Positions 24,900 to 37,229 of a DNA stretch of 64,000 nt are shown in pieces (within the stretch, counting starts at the first letter, position 1; every line of letters begins with the position of its first letter). Source of the stretch: Annona cherimola (Eukaryota; Streptophyta; Magnoliopsida; Magnoliales; Annonaceae); contig CM059971.1 in NCBI GenBank assembly GCA_030490835.1, forward strand, positions 76,712,224 to 76,776,223. Direction: 5' to 3'. Both the position numbers and the translations under genes were made by a program. Under the pieces are notes generated by a model. The model saw nothing but the letters and a program-made list of their open reading frames with translations, did no database searches and was not told the DNA's origin.

Positions 24900-26250
24900 G
24901 TAAAATTGTCCCATTACATACCTCTGTTCATTATAAGTGGTTTACCTCTTATAATTTCCTTCCTACCATTGTCTATTCCTGAAGATGTTAAAGTTAGTCA
25001 TTTTATCTGTGATGCTTCGTCCACATGGATTAAAGACCGCATCCTGGCGGCTGCTGGGGATGAAGGGTGGCGCATTATCAATCAGGGTCCCCTCCTCCCT
25101 CTCCCTCACAAGACGATACGATCTTTTGGAAGTTTGAACCACGCGGGGTTTTTTCCGTAAAATCGGCCTACAGAGTTCTTAGCTCGGGATATGGAGGCTC
25201 TCCTCATTCCCTCACCTTTAAGGCAATCTGGCGGACAAAACTTCTAAGCAAGATCCTTATTTTCGGTTGGAGGCTTTTCAGGGATAGGCTCCCGACTCTC
25301 TGGAATCTCCAAAGGCGAGGTATTGATATGGACCCAAAATGCTTATTTTGCAGGTCTGGAATGGAGGACTCCAATCATCTATTTTTGGATTGTGAGCTAA
25401 CTAAAGGGATTTGGTTCTGGATTGCAAGGAGGATCGCAATTCCGGCCACGGTTCAGGAATTAATCACCTCTTTAGTACAAAATTAGTGGACGGACGACCT
25501 GTGCCTTTTCATCATCTGCTGTTGGAGAATCTGGTTTTTACGAAATTCATTCAGGATTGATAGGCTGAAACCAGATCTTGCAAACGTTCTCAAGTGGTGC
25601 AAGGAGTATCTGGAGGAACATCGTAGGGCCTCTCCCCTCATCTTGGATGGCGCATTTGATAGGCCCCTGATTCCCAGATGGACTAAACCTCCGGATGGAG
25701 TATCCAAGCTTAATGTTGACGCTCGCATGCATCATAGGAACTCATCATCGGGTTTCACAGCGGTCATTCGCGATTCGTGAGGAGCCTTTGTAGCGGCGAA
25801 AGGGTGGCGCCGGGATGGCTTTATGGAACCATTGTTCATGGAGGCACAGGCTTTCCTTCTCGGTGCGTCTTGGGGACTGGAATCTAACTTGCCGGCAATG
25901 CAAATTGAATCCGATTCGCTTCTTCTTGTCAACCTGCTCTCGACTGACGGCCCCGTTCCCTCTCCTGTTGGGAATGTAATCAACGAAATCAATGCTATTC
26001 TCTCTTCTTCTAATCTTGTAACTGTTCATCATGTACTTAGGCAGGGGAATGCTGTGGCTCATGCCTTAGCCGACGCTATTTCTGTTTCCCCTGTTGACCA
26101 ACAAGTTTGGTGGGGTACCCCCCACAGGTTCTTCAGGAAAAGATTTGTATAGACAATTTTTTGGCAATGAATGCTTTTGGATCATCCTATCTCTCTTCCC
26201 TTTCAGGCGATTAGGGTCGTGGGATAGGGTGTTTTCCTTTTCTCTAAAAA
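24900..26250 (+). pseudogene. 5'-truncated L1-type LINE: zf-RVT and RNase H domains
   Basis: This is the C-terminal third of an L1-like plant LINE ORF2. The zf-RVT domain is at about 25100-25480 (FWKFEPRGVFSVKSAYR; CLFCRSG..HLFLDC zinc ligands). The RNase H domain is at about 25680-26150, with NVDAR, MEAQAF, IESDSL and AVAHALAD giving the D-E-D residues. From 25067 to 26152 one frame is interrupted only by stops at 25484-25486 and near 25778. The start of the reading lies in another frame (24897-25110), so there is also one frameshift. The endonuclease and RT are absent, as expected from 5' truncation on insertion. An A-run near 26247 may be the poly-A tail. No clear target duplication was seen. 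Confidence 0.85.
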
Positions 26251-26943
26251 AAAGTATTAATTTTTTCCGTTTTAACATTTTTGAAAATTTTAAAATTTTC
26301 TTGGGCTTGCATTTTTCTATTCGCTTGCTGTTTTAGTAAATTTTGCTCATAATGACTGATTTTGCAACACAACCCAAAAGTGCATTCCGGAAGACGTACA
26401 TAAGGCAATTTTGACCCGATGTTACGGTCTTTTTAAATACTATTAGGATCATATTATAACCTTGGGTTATGACTCATCTAACGGTGATTGACTATTGGCT
26501 AGTATAGAATAAACTTTGACTTTTTTTTTTTTTTTTTTTGGGTAAACCTAATGGTTGTTGATGGGACTAAGATGCTTTTCAAACAATTCAAAAGTGGAGG
26601 AGTTTTTTGTAAAATTAATAGTATTAAAATTGGAATTGGCACAATGTTTAGATAAGCAAATGCAAATTGATTTTTTTAAATAAACAAATACCTAAGGACG
26701 ATGGTGGTTATTTTAATTTGGACCTTTGCCTGCAATGCTGCAGAGCCTGGAAAGGAAACGTGAATAAATTCCGGTAGAGTAGGTAACTTTCGTGGTCCCC
26801 TCTCTCTCTAATTGTAGTAACTTGGAAAGGAATATCATCTTTATCATCAATAAATGGCTCACTATAGAGGGGTAGCCTGACAAGGGCGGTCTATTCCCTG
26901 AATAATGCCTTCGAAAAGAAAAAAATCTCCAAATGGTATATAC
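26251..26943. other. Intergenic DNA
   Basis: Includes a poly-T tract near 26521-26540. No gene or recognisable repeat. Confidence 0.35.
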
Positions 26944-26958
26944 AAGTGGTCTTTGTCT

Positions 26959-27172
26959 GCTCGTCTGGTCGGCCGGGAAGCCGATGCGTGGTTCGAATTC
27001 CATGTGGTATTCGGAACTCAAATATGGGTGGGGGCATGTGGGAGTTAGTAGTCTCTCCACTTGATGTGTGGAAGCTTGTTGTCGTCTTCCATTATAAGTT
27101 TGTTAGAATTGTCTCAGGGTTTGAATGTAATATGAACTGAGATATGATGTAAAATATCTTCTAATAAAAAAA
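26959..27172 (+). mobile_element. tRNA-derived SINE with 15-bp target duplication
   Basis: A 214-bp retroposon flanked by aagtggtctttgtct at 26944-26958 and 27173-27187, without mismatch. A clean RNA polymerase III B box, ggttcgaattc, lies at 26990-27000 with an A-box-like 'gtctggtcggccgg' upstream. The 3' end 'tctaataaaaa' is shared with the other SINEs in the window. This is the best preserved copy and probably the youngest. Confidence 0.88.
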
Positions 27173-27416
27173 AAGTGGTCTTTGTCTTATCCGGACCGTT
27201 CCTACGATAGGATAGATATATAAAACACAGTTGTACCGCTTGGATTGGGGCTGGATCTGACTAATTGAGGTGGGGATGGTGATTAAGTTGGTTCTGTATA
27301 ATTTGTCCATTCTTCATAAACTATGCAAAATAGTGGATAGCCTGTCCAACATTCCAAATGCGTTCGTTGTGGTGGAAATAAGGGTGTGGCGAGCAGCTAA
27401 AATGGCGGTGAAGAGG

Positions 27417-27833
27417 GGGTTCTAATCGTAAGCTCTCGAGAGCATACAACGCTCAATGCTTCCGGTGCATACGTTTATTTTTTTATTTTTTTGTAAATTT
27501 TTTTACAATATTTTTAATCTAAGTGTATTTAACATCTGTATCAATTTTTACTATTTTTGGAGTATTTTAGATATTTATTTTTTATTTTTGAAAATTAGTA
27601 GCATTTTAGTAATTTTAAATTACCTAAAATGCCACCGATATTCAAAAATAAAAAATAAATATCTAAAATATTCTAAAAATAGTAAATATATATATATTAA
27701 ATACACCTAAATTAATAATCTTGTAGAAAATTTAAAAAAAAAAATAAAAAAAAATAGATGTATATACTCGGGAGCATTGAGGGTCGTATGCTTTTGGAGG
27801 CATAGAGCTTTTGGGAGCATACGACCAGCGTCA
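27417..27833. mobile_element. Hairpin MITE, Mutator-like
   Basis: A 417-bp palindromic element flanked by gtgaagagg (27408-27416) and gtgaaaagg (27834-27842), 9 bp with one mismatch. The arms carry 'gctctcgagagcata' and related motifs like the element at 33214. The centre pairs 'aaaattagtagcatttta' with its complement. Confidence 0.78.
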
Positions 27834-28255
27834 GTGAAAAGGACCCCTCCCCTTTATCATTCTTCGAATCTGGTTGAGAAATGTTTTCATAGTACCATGC
27901 ATGGCCTGACAAGCCCTCGGAAACCATGAGGACGTTTGGGGTGACCCATATTTCCGTACATTATTTATTTATTAACTTTATGTTTTCAATTTTAATCATA
28001 TATTTTAATTATTTTTTCTTACAATTGTCCTCCACTAATCCTATTTATTGCAACTTTACTCATTTCATTTCATATCAATAATATAAATCTCAAAATATTC
28101 CAAATTTCTTTCTTCACTCCTCTTGCAATCTCATAAAAAACTATATTACCAAATGTACCCCATGTGTCATCTACGTATAGAGTATAGACAGGTTGTCGGA
28201 CTGGGTCTTAAGCATATAAATTTTCACCAGGACCCACTTTGAAGTCCAGATTAAA

Positions 28256-28508
28256 GGTGTTTGGCTTAAAGTAAAATTTTTTAATTTAAATTTTTTTTTC
28301 TCTCTCTATTTTTATATTTTCTTATACAAATCATTTTATTTTTCAATCATTTCTACAAAACAATTTACATAACCAATATATTTATTTTAACTTTATTCTC
28401 GTTATTCTTGACTGTTACTTCTTTCATAGCACATTATTTCTTTTCATTTTAAAAATTTTTATATCAAAATTTTTTCATTCAAAGTTTTATCACTTTACAA
28501 GCACACCG
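28256..28508. mobile_element. Degenerate Tourist-like MITE
   Basis: It starts ggtgtttggc and ends gcacacc, with the body motifs of the Tourist-like family (ctttattc...ttattc, acattatttc). The target site is not clear, so the limits are approximate. Confidence 0.5.
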
Positions 28509-30108
28509 TAAATTCACTTCCGCTTTATGGTTATATTGGATTTTGAGTTTTAGGTCTAGAGTGTTAGTGAAAATTATATTGATATAATAACGAAAATAAG
28601 TAAATAAATTTATCTAATCTGGCTTCGGTGTTTTTCGGTCCAAGTTCAATTCTAGAAAAAAAAAAAAAAATTGTCTTTGGTTTTCTCGCTACAAGTGTTA
28701 ATATTAGTTAGGTTGATTAATTAAGTTATAAGTAAACTTCGTGATGAAATAATAAAAAACTCTAGGCAGTAAAGTTAACCACGTTTATTAAGAGTAAACA
28801 CGTTCTGCTCTGAAACTATGCTATCTCGAGAGCATCTGTCGGTGCTTTGATCAGAAGTTGACTTCTTTTTATATTGGGCCGGAAATGCTGGTGATATGTT
28901 CTCCATCGCTGAAATTCGGTAATTTCAGCCTTGAATTTCTTACCTAGATATTAATCTACTTATTTTTTAATAAATGGACCGTATATTCCAGCAGTTATTG
29001 AGTTTTTATGCTCTACGTTATTAAAATAAAAAATATTTTTTAGATGTTGTAAAATAAGATATTTTTAAAGACCTAAAAAATAAATAATCGGATGGACAGA
29101 TAACGAGGCCGGTCTTTATTACACTTTACAACATTTTCCTGTTTTCAATGGTTACTTCAGTCGTCAGTGAAATTGGCACAGACTACTGAAATAGCGAAGC
29201 TGTTGGTACTGGCTCTAAAAACAGTTGTGTGTTGCCATAAAAAAAAGAAAAAAAAAAAAGTTTGTGTGTTTTTCATTCCTTTTTCCGTCCAATGTTCGTT
29301 TTAATTCTTAATATAGTCGCGATATTTTGAAATTTTCTTTTATACCTATAATATTTTACCTTAAGTTTTTATCATGCTTATAGAGTCAAAATAACTTTTA
29401 ATTATCCTGCTAAAAAGATACTTTTACCCCTTTTAAAATTTTCCCGTTTGAAATGATTTAGTTCTAATATGATATTTTAATAATTTAATATTATAAATAA
29501 ATAATTTAACAACATTAATAAAGTCTTATGAGGGTTGAATCTTTTCAATCTTTTTAATAAATAGTTAAGGCTTTTTTTATTGGTAATTGTTGAGGCTGTT
29601 TTAATAGCATGAGTATGATAAGAAATTTTGTTTGAAATTATAATAAGAATTTACAATGAATGTTATAGAGTATAAGAGAAATTTTGAAACATTGCGAGTC
29701 TATCAAGAATTAGGAGCAAATGTTGCGAGTACGAGAATAATTTTTCGTATTATGTTTTCTTTGTGAGTATGCATGGCATAAAAAATGCTTCTAGAACACT
29801 CTAAATCCTTCGTAGCTTACGAAAAGTGAGCTTAATTGTAATTTTTAAAACATCTATAACACATTTTCTCAACCATTAAAGAAGGTAAACATTTTGTTAA
29901 ATGATCCATACAATGCTTGTCAATTTATCTTTCCCATAGTTAAGTAATAGTACTTTTCCGGTGTACATCCGATTAATTTGATTTTAACTTATTACTTGGG
30001 GACGATCTCTTTGCTTATAATGGCATGATATTTGACAGATATTTGTTTTCATGGGGAGCCCTCGCATTGTGCAATTAGAAGTAAATTGGTAAGAACTTCA
30101 TTTGGGCT
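28509..30108. other. Intergenic AT-rich DNA
   Basis: No open frame, RNA gene or recognised transposon. Short homopolymer tracts near 28660 and 29240. Confidence 0.4.
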
Positions 30109-30120
30109 AACTTTTATAAT

Positions 30121-30314
30121 ACATATCACATTCTTATGATCTCTCCCATAGATATTTGTGAGCTTATAATCTTCCTTTGGAAAATTATAAAAATATTTAG
30201 AGCTTGATTATAATATGATAGATATTTGTTAGCTTATAAAAAACTTTTATAAAAATTATTTAGAGTTTGATTATAACGTGACTTGAGATGTGTGTAAATA
30301 TACACCAACAAAAA
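30121..30314 (+). mobile_element. SINE, diverged
   Basis: Flanked by aacttttataat at 30109-30120 and 30315-30326. The 3' half (tagagtttgattataacgtgacttgag...) resembles the other SINEs, and the tail is A-rich. An internal segment (agagcttgattataa/agagtttgattataa) is repeated. Confidence 0.6.
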
Positions 30315-30326
30315 AACTTTTATAAT

Positions 30327-32861
30327 CACACTAAATTGAATATAACTATGGTATTTACATCTATTCGTTTAAGGGCTTTTACAAATTGCACCCTCTTGGA
30401 TTTTCTTTTTTTGAAAAAAGAATTCTACTCCAAGTCATGCATTATATTCTCCCCTATGAATATTTATATATTATGAAAAATCAAATTATAGCATCTAATC
30501 CACAACAAGTGTAAATGCATAAGGTTCTTTAAGATTATATTTATTTTAAATATCATAGATTATAAAAACTTTAAATTAAGTTGGTTTTTTATATTTCTAT
30601 GCAGGTAAATAATTTTATAAATTATCATAACAATATTCTAATAAATATGTGAATAGAACAAAGTCGTGTTTCATACAATTAAGATACATATAAGATGGTA
30701 TGAAGCACACAAAATCTTGATTAAAATGAATTTAACCTTAATAAAATAAATTATTTTAAAAACGAGTAAATTGCATTTTCGTTTAATTATCAAAGTAAGC
30801 CAAAGAGGGTTAATAGCAATGGTATCAATATATAAAAAATCATATTGCATTTGGTTTCTTCGTCGGCACAAGTAAATGTAAATTTACCTAATACTGCAAA
30901 ATTCACTTTATGTAGCTATTTTTTTGTTACATATAATATATATTTATTGTATTAAATATATTTTTACTACATCTAATAAGTAATTATTGAGCTATAAATA
31001 ATTGAATGCTTTTGAGTAGTAAGAGATGGTCAACGGTAGTCATTTTTTATATCAAATACAACAAAAAGAATATTTAAAAGTAGCCATTAAAGTTTGGTTA
31101 CAAAAATTTTTACCTACACTCTATTTTTTCGTTGTATAGTAACTCTAAATTTTGAAATAGAACACCAAAGTTGGAGCCTAAACAACTTTTTTTTTATAAC
31201 TTAACTAAATAAAAATGATTACAAATAGGCTCGATTACATAGAAATGGTTTCATATAACCTCCTTAATTTTTTTTATGATTGATATATAATTTAATTCGT
31301 TCAATATATTTAACACCAATTGTTCAGCTATGAGACCATATGTTATTCAAATTAAGTATGTATATAGGCCACATTTGCTTAAAAATAAGTATATTTATGC
31401 GTAAATTAGAAAAAATGATTAAATTCATTTAACCATACTTATTAAAATATCATAATACTTTATAAAATTATTTACTCAATCGTAGTGATATTTTTGGCGG
31501 TGTAACTGTTAAAATACTATTTAAAATTGATATTTAGTATCAAACTATTTTATTACATTGATTTTATACATTATAAATAGGGTTCATACGCAAGCGTACT
31601 AAATGAATGAAAAAATTTGCATGATAATATAAATGATATTAAATATAATAGATAAAATAGGTTTTTCATCAACTAATCTGATATTAAAAATAGAGGAGAT
31701 TATGTCAAAATGACTTGCCTCCAAAAACCAAAGAGTTCTACATTAATTTGAAATTAATTGGTGGAAGTGGAACCAATTAGTAATAATTAACGAAAGGATG
31801 GAAACTAAATTGGATAATACTTGTATGGGTAACTACTTATTTATGACTAGTGCAGGTGGTAGATGCTCTTTCCTCTTAGCTATGAGTTGTTGGCTTTGAC
31901 TTCCTTCTCCTCTCTTATATGGAGGTTTTGCCAAATAGCCCCTCAAGTGAGAGTTTTATGATTTTCGCTCTGATGTAAAAACTTTCCCTTAGATGGGGTT
32001 CATTGGAAAATTTTCTACACTGTATGAAGATGTGAATATACTCCATTGTATACTAAGATGTCGCAATGTATAAAAAATATCAAAAAAAAACTTGTGTGGA
32101 TATACATAGGTGATATATTTACTTTCTATGGCATTAATTAATGTTAATTCATTCTACCTAATCCTTTAATTTACTGTTCATTTACAAGATAAATGCTCTT
32201 ATTAATTAATCACACGTCTCCGGATAATTTCCCAGCAACCATTCACGGGCCAGCAACAGTGTTATAATCGGTATCACGGCACTAGTGGGTGTTTATAAGC
32301 ATTTGATTAAATAGCTATTTTTGAAATTTCATTTGATATAAAAATATATTTCCGTAATTCTTCTATTTTAAAAATAAAAAAAATTAAAAAAAGATTTTAT
32401 TAAATTTTCTTTATTTACTTATTGTTTGACATTATCTTCTATTAATAGTACTGTCTTCTTCCTTGTTACACTTGTGTTATATACGTCACATTTTATTATC
32501 TTTTTTTCTATTAGAAAAAAAATAAAATCACTATCCAAAAGTCGTTTGCCACCAAGTTGCATCATGGTCTTTGTTAATCATGCACTAATTATGTTCTAAT
32601 TAGTAAAGCTTAAATGTGTTTTTATAGGTCGGTAAAGTCGCGAACTTGCCTAAAAGAGTTTTGCATCTCTCTTTTGAAGAGTTTTGGCGTCCTCCTTTAC
32701 TAATATATATTAGTAATCACCAATTGAAGAAAAATATAAGATGAAAATCATAACATGAATTGAAAAAAAAAAGAGCTATGGTAAAAAATTTTTATCAAAA
32801 AGATATGTTTGTATATCTTTTAATTAATTTTAGCTATATATGCTTTTGAGCCCTTCTTTTA
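30327..32861. other. Intergenic AT-rich DNA
   Basis: Apart from the interspersed repeat at 31371-31705, nothing recognisable is present. There is no gene-like frame on either strand. Confidence 0.4.
31371..31705 (+). repeat. Interspersed repeat, copy 2
   Basis: Similar to the insert at 5735-6095 over most of its length, with shared stretches such as 'cacatttg', 'gtaaatta', 'atgatatta' and 'gttgatttt'-type sequence. It is AT-rich and non-coding. Confidence 0.55.
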
Positions 32862-33141
32862 GGGTGTATTTGGAAATAGATAAAATTTTTAATGAAAAAT
32901 TTTAAAAAGTAAAAGTTGTCAAATGATGTGATATGATAGGGATAATGATGAGTAATAAAGATGATAAATTTAAAATAAATAGGTTAGTTATGTAGGCAAT
33001 TGTGTTGAAATGATTGAAAAATAGGATAGTTATATAGAAAAATGTGAAAAAATAATTAAAAATATAATAATGATGGAGAATGAAAAGTTTTATATTTAAA
33101 AATTTTAACTTAATATTTTTTAACTATTGCCAAACATACCC
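32862..33141. mobile_element. Tourist-like MITE
   Basis: A 280-bp element with ends gggtgtatttgg and ccaaacataccc, preceded by TTA and followed by TCA. Its body matches the copies at 2078 and 35763. Confidence 0.75.
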
Positions 33142-33213
33142 TCACTCATGATCTTTCTACCCCTCGTATACATGGGATCCAAACGCATTCAATTATTGGA
33201 TGGTCGATCACTC

Positions 33214-33623
33214 GGACAGCAATCCTATGCTCCCGGGAGCGTGCAGTGCTGCATGCTCCCGGGAGCATACACCTATTTTTTTTAATTTTTTTTTCAAAAT
33301 TTTTTTACAGTAGTGTTAATGTATATGTATTTAATATGTGTATAAATTTTTACCATTTTTTGGGTATTTTAGATATTTATTTTTTATTTTTGAAAATCAG
33401 TGGCATTTTAGGTAATTTTAAATTACTAAAATGCCACTGATTTTTAAAAATCCGAAATAAATATCTAAAAATCTCCAAAATTAGTAAAAATTGATATATA
33501 CGTTAAATACACTTAGTTTAACAAGTTCATTAAAAAATTTTGAAAAAAAAATAAAAAAAAATAGGTATATGCTCCCGGGAGCATGCAGCACTGCACGCTC
33601 CCGGGAGCATAGGATTGCTGTCC
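33214..33623. mobile_element. Hairpin MITE, Mutator-like, almost perfect palindrome
   Basis: A 410-bp element whose two halves are near-complementary throughout. The ends read ggacagcaatcctatgctcc and its complement, with two 'ctcccgggagc' motifs per arm and a central 'cagtggcatttta' inverted pair. It is flanked by cgatcactc at 33205-33213 and 33624-33632, a perfect 9-bp duplication as made by Mutator-type transposases. It has no coding capacity. Confidence 0.88.
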
Positions 33624-33632
33624 CGATCACTC

Positions 33633-34469
33633 CATCAATCATGTGAGGAAAGCGGATAAGTTTTTCAAGCTGCAGCCATATTCAAAACCCACAGCTAAAA
33701 GGCAAAAGAAGAAGTCGCCGCGCGTATATCCTAGACAAGAACCTAACCGTCAACCCAGTCGTTTTCAAAAATGTAATCCAAAACTAATTTGGTTCTTTTT
33801 AGTCTCTTTATTGCAAATACTGAAATAATTGTGATATGGTGCCTTTTTTTTAAGGTTTGTTTTAATGTATCCAGCTGCAAATCCTATTTTTATTTATTTT
33901 TTCAAAAATTATTTTTATAAAATTCTTAATCTGAATGTATTTAACTTAACCATGAAGTTTTTATCCTTTTTAATTGATTTTTAAAAATACGGGTATTTTA
34001 GTCATCTAAAAAAATCTCTTTTATTTTTTTAAAAACTATATATGCATGTCCAAAAATAGTAAAACTTAATTTATAGATTAAAATACTTAGATTAAGAGTT
34101 TTATAAAAAAAATAAAAATGCATTTTGCATCCAGATGAATTCAAACATCTTCCTTTTGTTAAATGTACATCTTTAATTTCCATAAAATTCAGCATTTTAG
34201 TTAAGCAAATAATGTTATATATAACATATGAAGTGTATTTTCAATCCATTACCAAAATTAGAAAAATAGATGGAGTTACATTGGAACCCAAAATATCAAT
34301 TTCACTGTATCAAAAGAAGCGGCTACGGTGCACATGCATGAGCACCTAGGATCTGAGCTTTCCTAGGGACAACAAAGTCAAACCCCAAACACGGTCGGTA
34401 AGCCCTGAAAACATGTGTACATGACTGCATATGCAATTTCCAACCAGCCAGTCAGTCGGACGGATAGTT
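33633..34469. other. Intergenic DNA with a possible MITE remnant
   Basis: A palindrome-like stretch at about 33865-34140 ('agctgcaaat...' to 'gcatccagatg') resembles the element at 48520-48850. No gene recognised. Confidence 0.4.
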
Positions 34470-34900
34470 GTTCTATTTGTAATATTCAAAATTTGCTTCG
34501 TTTATTATATTTAATATTATTTATATTATCATAAAAATTTATTCACTTGTTTAGTATGACGTATATGGCTTCATCTATAGATATATAAAATTAACGTAAT
34601 AAAATAATTTAATACTAAATATTAATTTTTTAAGTAGCATTTTCAACATCTAAATAATTTATAATATCATTATTATATAGATAAATGATTCCATAAAGTA
34701 CTATGACATTATAATTATATAGATATATTTAAGTATTTTTCCTAATTTAGGCTTATGTATGTGTCTGATTTGAATGAAACTTGTATCCTAACTAAATAAA
34801 TGATATTAAATATAATGAATAAATTAAATTTTACATCAAATATCAAAATCTTAAAATTTAAATAGATTAGACATGACGGCTTACATAGAAGCGGCTTAGG
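34470..34900. repeat. Interspersed repeat, rearranged copy 3
   Basis: The left part (34480-34760) matches 5735-6095 and 31371-31705 in reverse orientation. The right part (34800-34890) matches their 3' part in forward orientation. It is therefore an inverted or rearranged relative. Confidence 0.5.
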
Positions 34901-34930
34901 TAGATGGATAGATTGATATATTTTATAGGG

Positions 34931-35290
34931 ATGTAATACTACACCCGGGTGCGAAACTCATTTTAAAAAAAAAAAATTTCAAATTTTTTTTTACAAGTGT
35001 TAATCTAGGTGTATTTAACATATATAACAATTTTTTACTATTTTTAGATACTTCTAGATATTTATTTTTAATTTTTTAAAATCAGTGGCATTTATGAATT
35101 ACGAAAATGCCACTGATTTTAAAAATCGAAAACAAATATCTAAAAATATTTGAAAATGATAAAAATTAATGCATATATTAAATATAACTAGGTTAATAAT
35201 TTTATAAAAAATTTCAAAAAAATAAAAATAAATGGGTGAAATGCATTTGGGTGCATTGAAGCTGAATGCACCCGGTTGCATCGGGTCACC
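34931..35290. mobile_element. Hairpin MITE, Mutator-like
   Basis: A palindrome with 'cacccgggtgc' in the left arm and 'tgcacccggttgcatcggg' in the right arm. The centre pairs 'atcagtggcattt' with its complement. It resembles 21396 and 15511. The flanks are AT-rich and no exact duplication could be fixed, so the limits are approximate. Confidence 0.65.
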
Positions 35291-35759
35291 ACCATATTTT
35301 TATATGGGAAAGAATTGTTGGATTTTTGGACTTACATATATAATAATTATATATATACTATCATAAATAGTGGTCCAAAATTATAAAGTGATCTCATAAG
35401 GTTTATGAGCCCCAATCGTCTAATAAAATATAAGTCTCATATGCGTAGAAACACTATCACTTATTTTTTAATTTTTATTTTTATGATGAGCTAAATTAGA
35501 AATTAGAAAGATTAGTATGCTATATATAAATGGTTATGGTCTCTAGGTTATACACCTTTTAGGATTTTTTTTCTAACATTCCATCTTTCGAAAAAAGTAA
35601 CCACATTTTCCAGAAAACCTTATGACATTAACTTAGAAGACACATAAACTTCCGGATACAACAACAATACTCCTATAGATTTAGGTACACTTTTGTTTAT
35701 GATTTATTTTCTTAGTGATTTAGTAAATCTTAGAAAATTATGATTTTAATAAATAAGGT
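35291..35759. other. Intergenic AT-rich DNA
   Basis: No gene or recognised element. Confidence 0.35.
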
Positions 35760-35762
35760 TTA

Positions 35763-36125
35763 GGGTATGTTTGGGAATGAATAAAACTTTTGATGAAAAG
35801 TTTTGAAGAGTAAAAGTTGTCAAATAATGTGATATGAATCAATAAGGTTTAGGGTAGGTTTGGGAATGAATAAAACTTTTGATGAAAAGTTTTGAAGAGT
35901 AAAAGTTGTCAAATAATGTGATATGATAGGGATAATGATGAGTAGTAAAGAGAATAAAATTAAAATAGATAGGTTAATTGTGTGGATAGTTGTGTATAAA
36001 TGATTTAAAAGTATAGTAGTTGTATAGAAAAATATAAAAAAATGATTAAAAAGTATTATAGTTGTGGAGAGTGAAAAGTTTTAGAGTTTTAATATGATAT
36101 TTTTTATTAATTGCCAAACATACCC
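35763..36125. mobile_element. Tourist-like MITE with an internal 89-bp duplication
   Basis: Flanked by TTA at 35760-35762 and 36126-36128, with ends gggtatgtttggg and ccaaacataccc. The first 89 bp (with a few flanking bases) occur twice in tandem, offset from 35758 to 35847 with only one or two differences. This explains why it is longer than the usual 280 bp. Confidence 0.82.
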
Positions 36126-36196
36126 TTAAGCGAGAAAAAAAAAGCCTGAACTCCCTGAACGCTACTTTTTATTAATTGCGGGAATGACATTTGGAG

Positions 36197-36912
36197 TAGG
36201 GGTGGGAATCGGGGCGGGTCAGGGTTTGCCCAACCCTAACCCTACTTTTTAAAAATCTTGTTTGACCCTTATTTTATACCAGGTCGGGACAAGGTTGGTT
36301 TGACCCTTACTTTTTTCTACCAGGTCTAGGGACAAAATTCGGGTCAGTGTCGGACCGGTTTCGGGATAGCGGGTCGGGTAAAAAATACGAGTCAAATAAG
36401 ATAATTTTCAAATTTTATATATCTATCAAACATAAGTATACATCTATACTAAATTTAAATATTATATGTTTCAATATTTCATTAATTATTAAAAAACACA
36501 TAATTAAGAAAACAAAACATTTGAAAATATAGTATACATTTATTAAAATAGGTTAATATACAATTACAAATAAGGGTTATATACGTACAAATTTTTTATT
36601 AATTCTTATATTGCTTTTTGAATAAATTAATTCTTCTATGATAGAGTTAATTATAAAAAAGTGAGAAATTTGAAAGAAAATAATAATAACATTTCAATAT
36701 AGTCTTATAATTTTTAATAAATTTGTATATGCGGGGCGGGTCGGACTCTTCGGGGCAGGATATGGTCGACCCACCCCAACCCTATTTTTGAATTCGGGTC
36801 AAAATTTCTGACCCATTCCTATACCGGGTAAAAAATGTATTGATTTTACCTGGCCAAAAACGGGTCGGGTCAATACCGGATCAGGGTCGACCGGCCCCAA
36901 TTCCAACCCCTA
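36197..36912. mobile_element. Non-autonomous hAT-like element, copy A
   Basis: A 716-bp element with TIRs taggggtgggaatcggggc and ccccaattccaacccctа-type complement, flanked by the 8-bp duplication atttggag at 36189-36196 and 36913-36920. The ends are rich in gggtcgggt motifs and the centre is AT-rich, with no transposase frame. It lies about 0.3 kb upstream of the start codon of kinase 2 and is a close relative of 46221-46950. Confidence 0.88.
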
Positions 36913-36920
36913 ATTTGGAG

Positions 36921-37229
36921 CTTAACCTATCTATGAGCCGTGGTCTTCCAGTGGCAAAGCCGTGTCCGAAAACAAACTATACCGTGTACCATTTCGCCGG
37001 GGAGTAGTACGGCTGTTTTACCTTTCCAGAACGGGCTATTCTTTTGAATATGAAGTCGATTTCAGCGGCTCACATGGTACTTTTATCGCGTTCCTGGAAT
37101 GGCTGGCGGCTTCCCCGCCTTTTTGTTCTTATAGCGTCTGCCGTTTGCCTTTTCTGATTTCGGTCTTGCTGGTGTTGGTGCCGCTTGTACTTCGTTAGCA
37201 GGAGCCAAGAGAGATCGAGTGCGAGAGAA
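36921..37229 (+). promoter_or_regulatory. Promoter-proximal and 5' UTR region of kinase 2
   Basis: About 300 bp of GC-richer sequence left between the hAT insertion and the start codon. No unambiguous TATA box was identified. The transcription start cannot be fixed by eye. Confidence 0.45.

Noticed and set aside
33214..33623. Repeated ctcccgggagc motifs as a CRISPR-like or regulatory array
   Set aside because: They are arms of one palindromic MITE with a target duplication, not spaced repeats with unique spacers.
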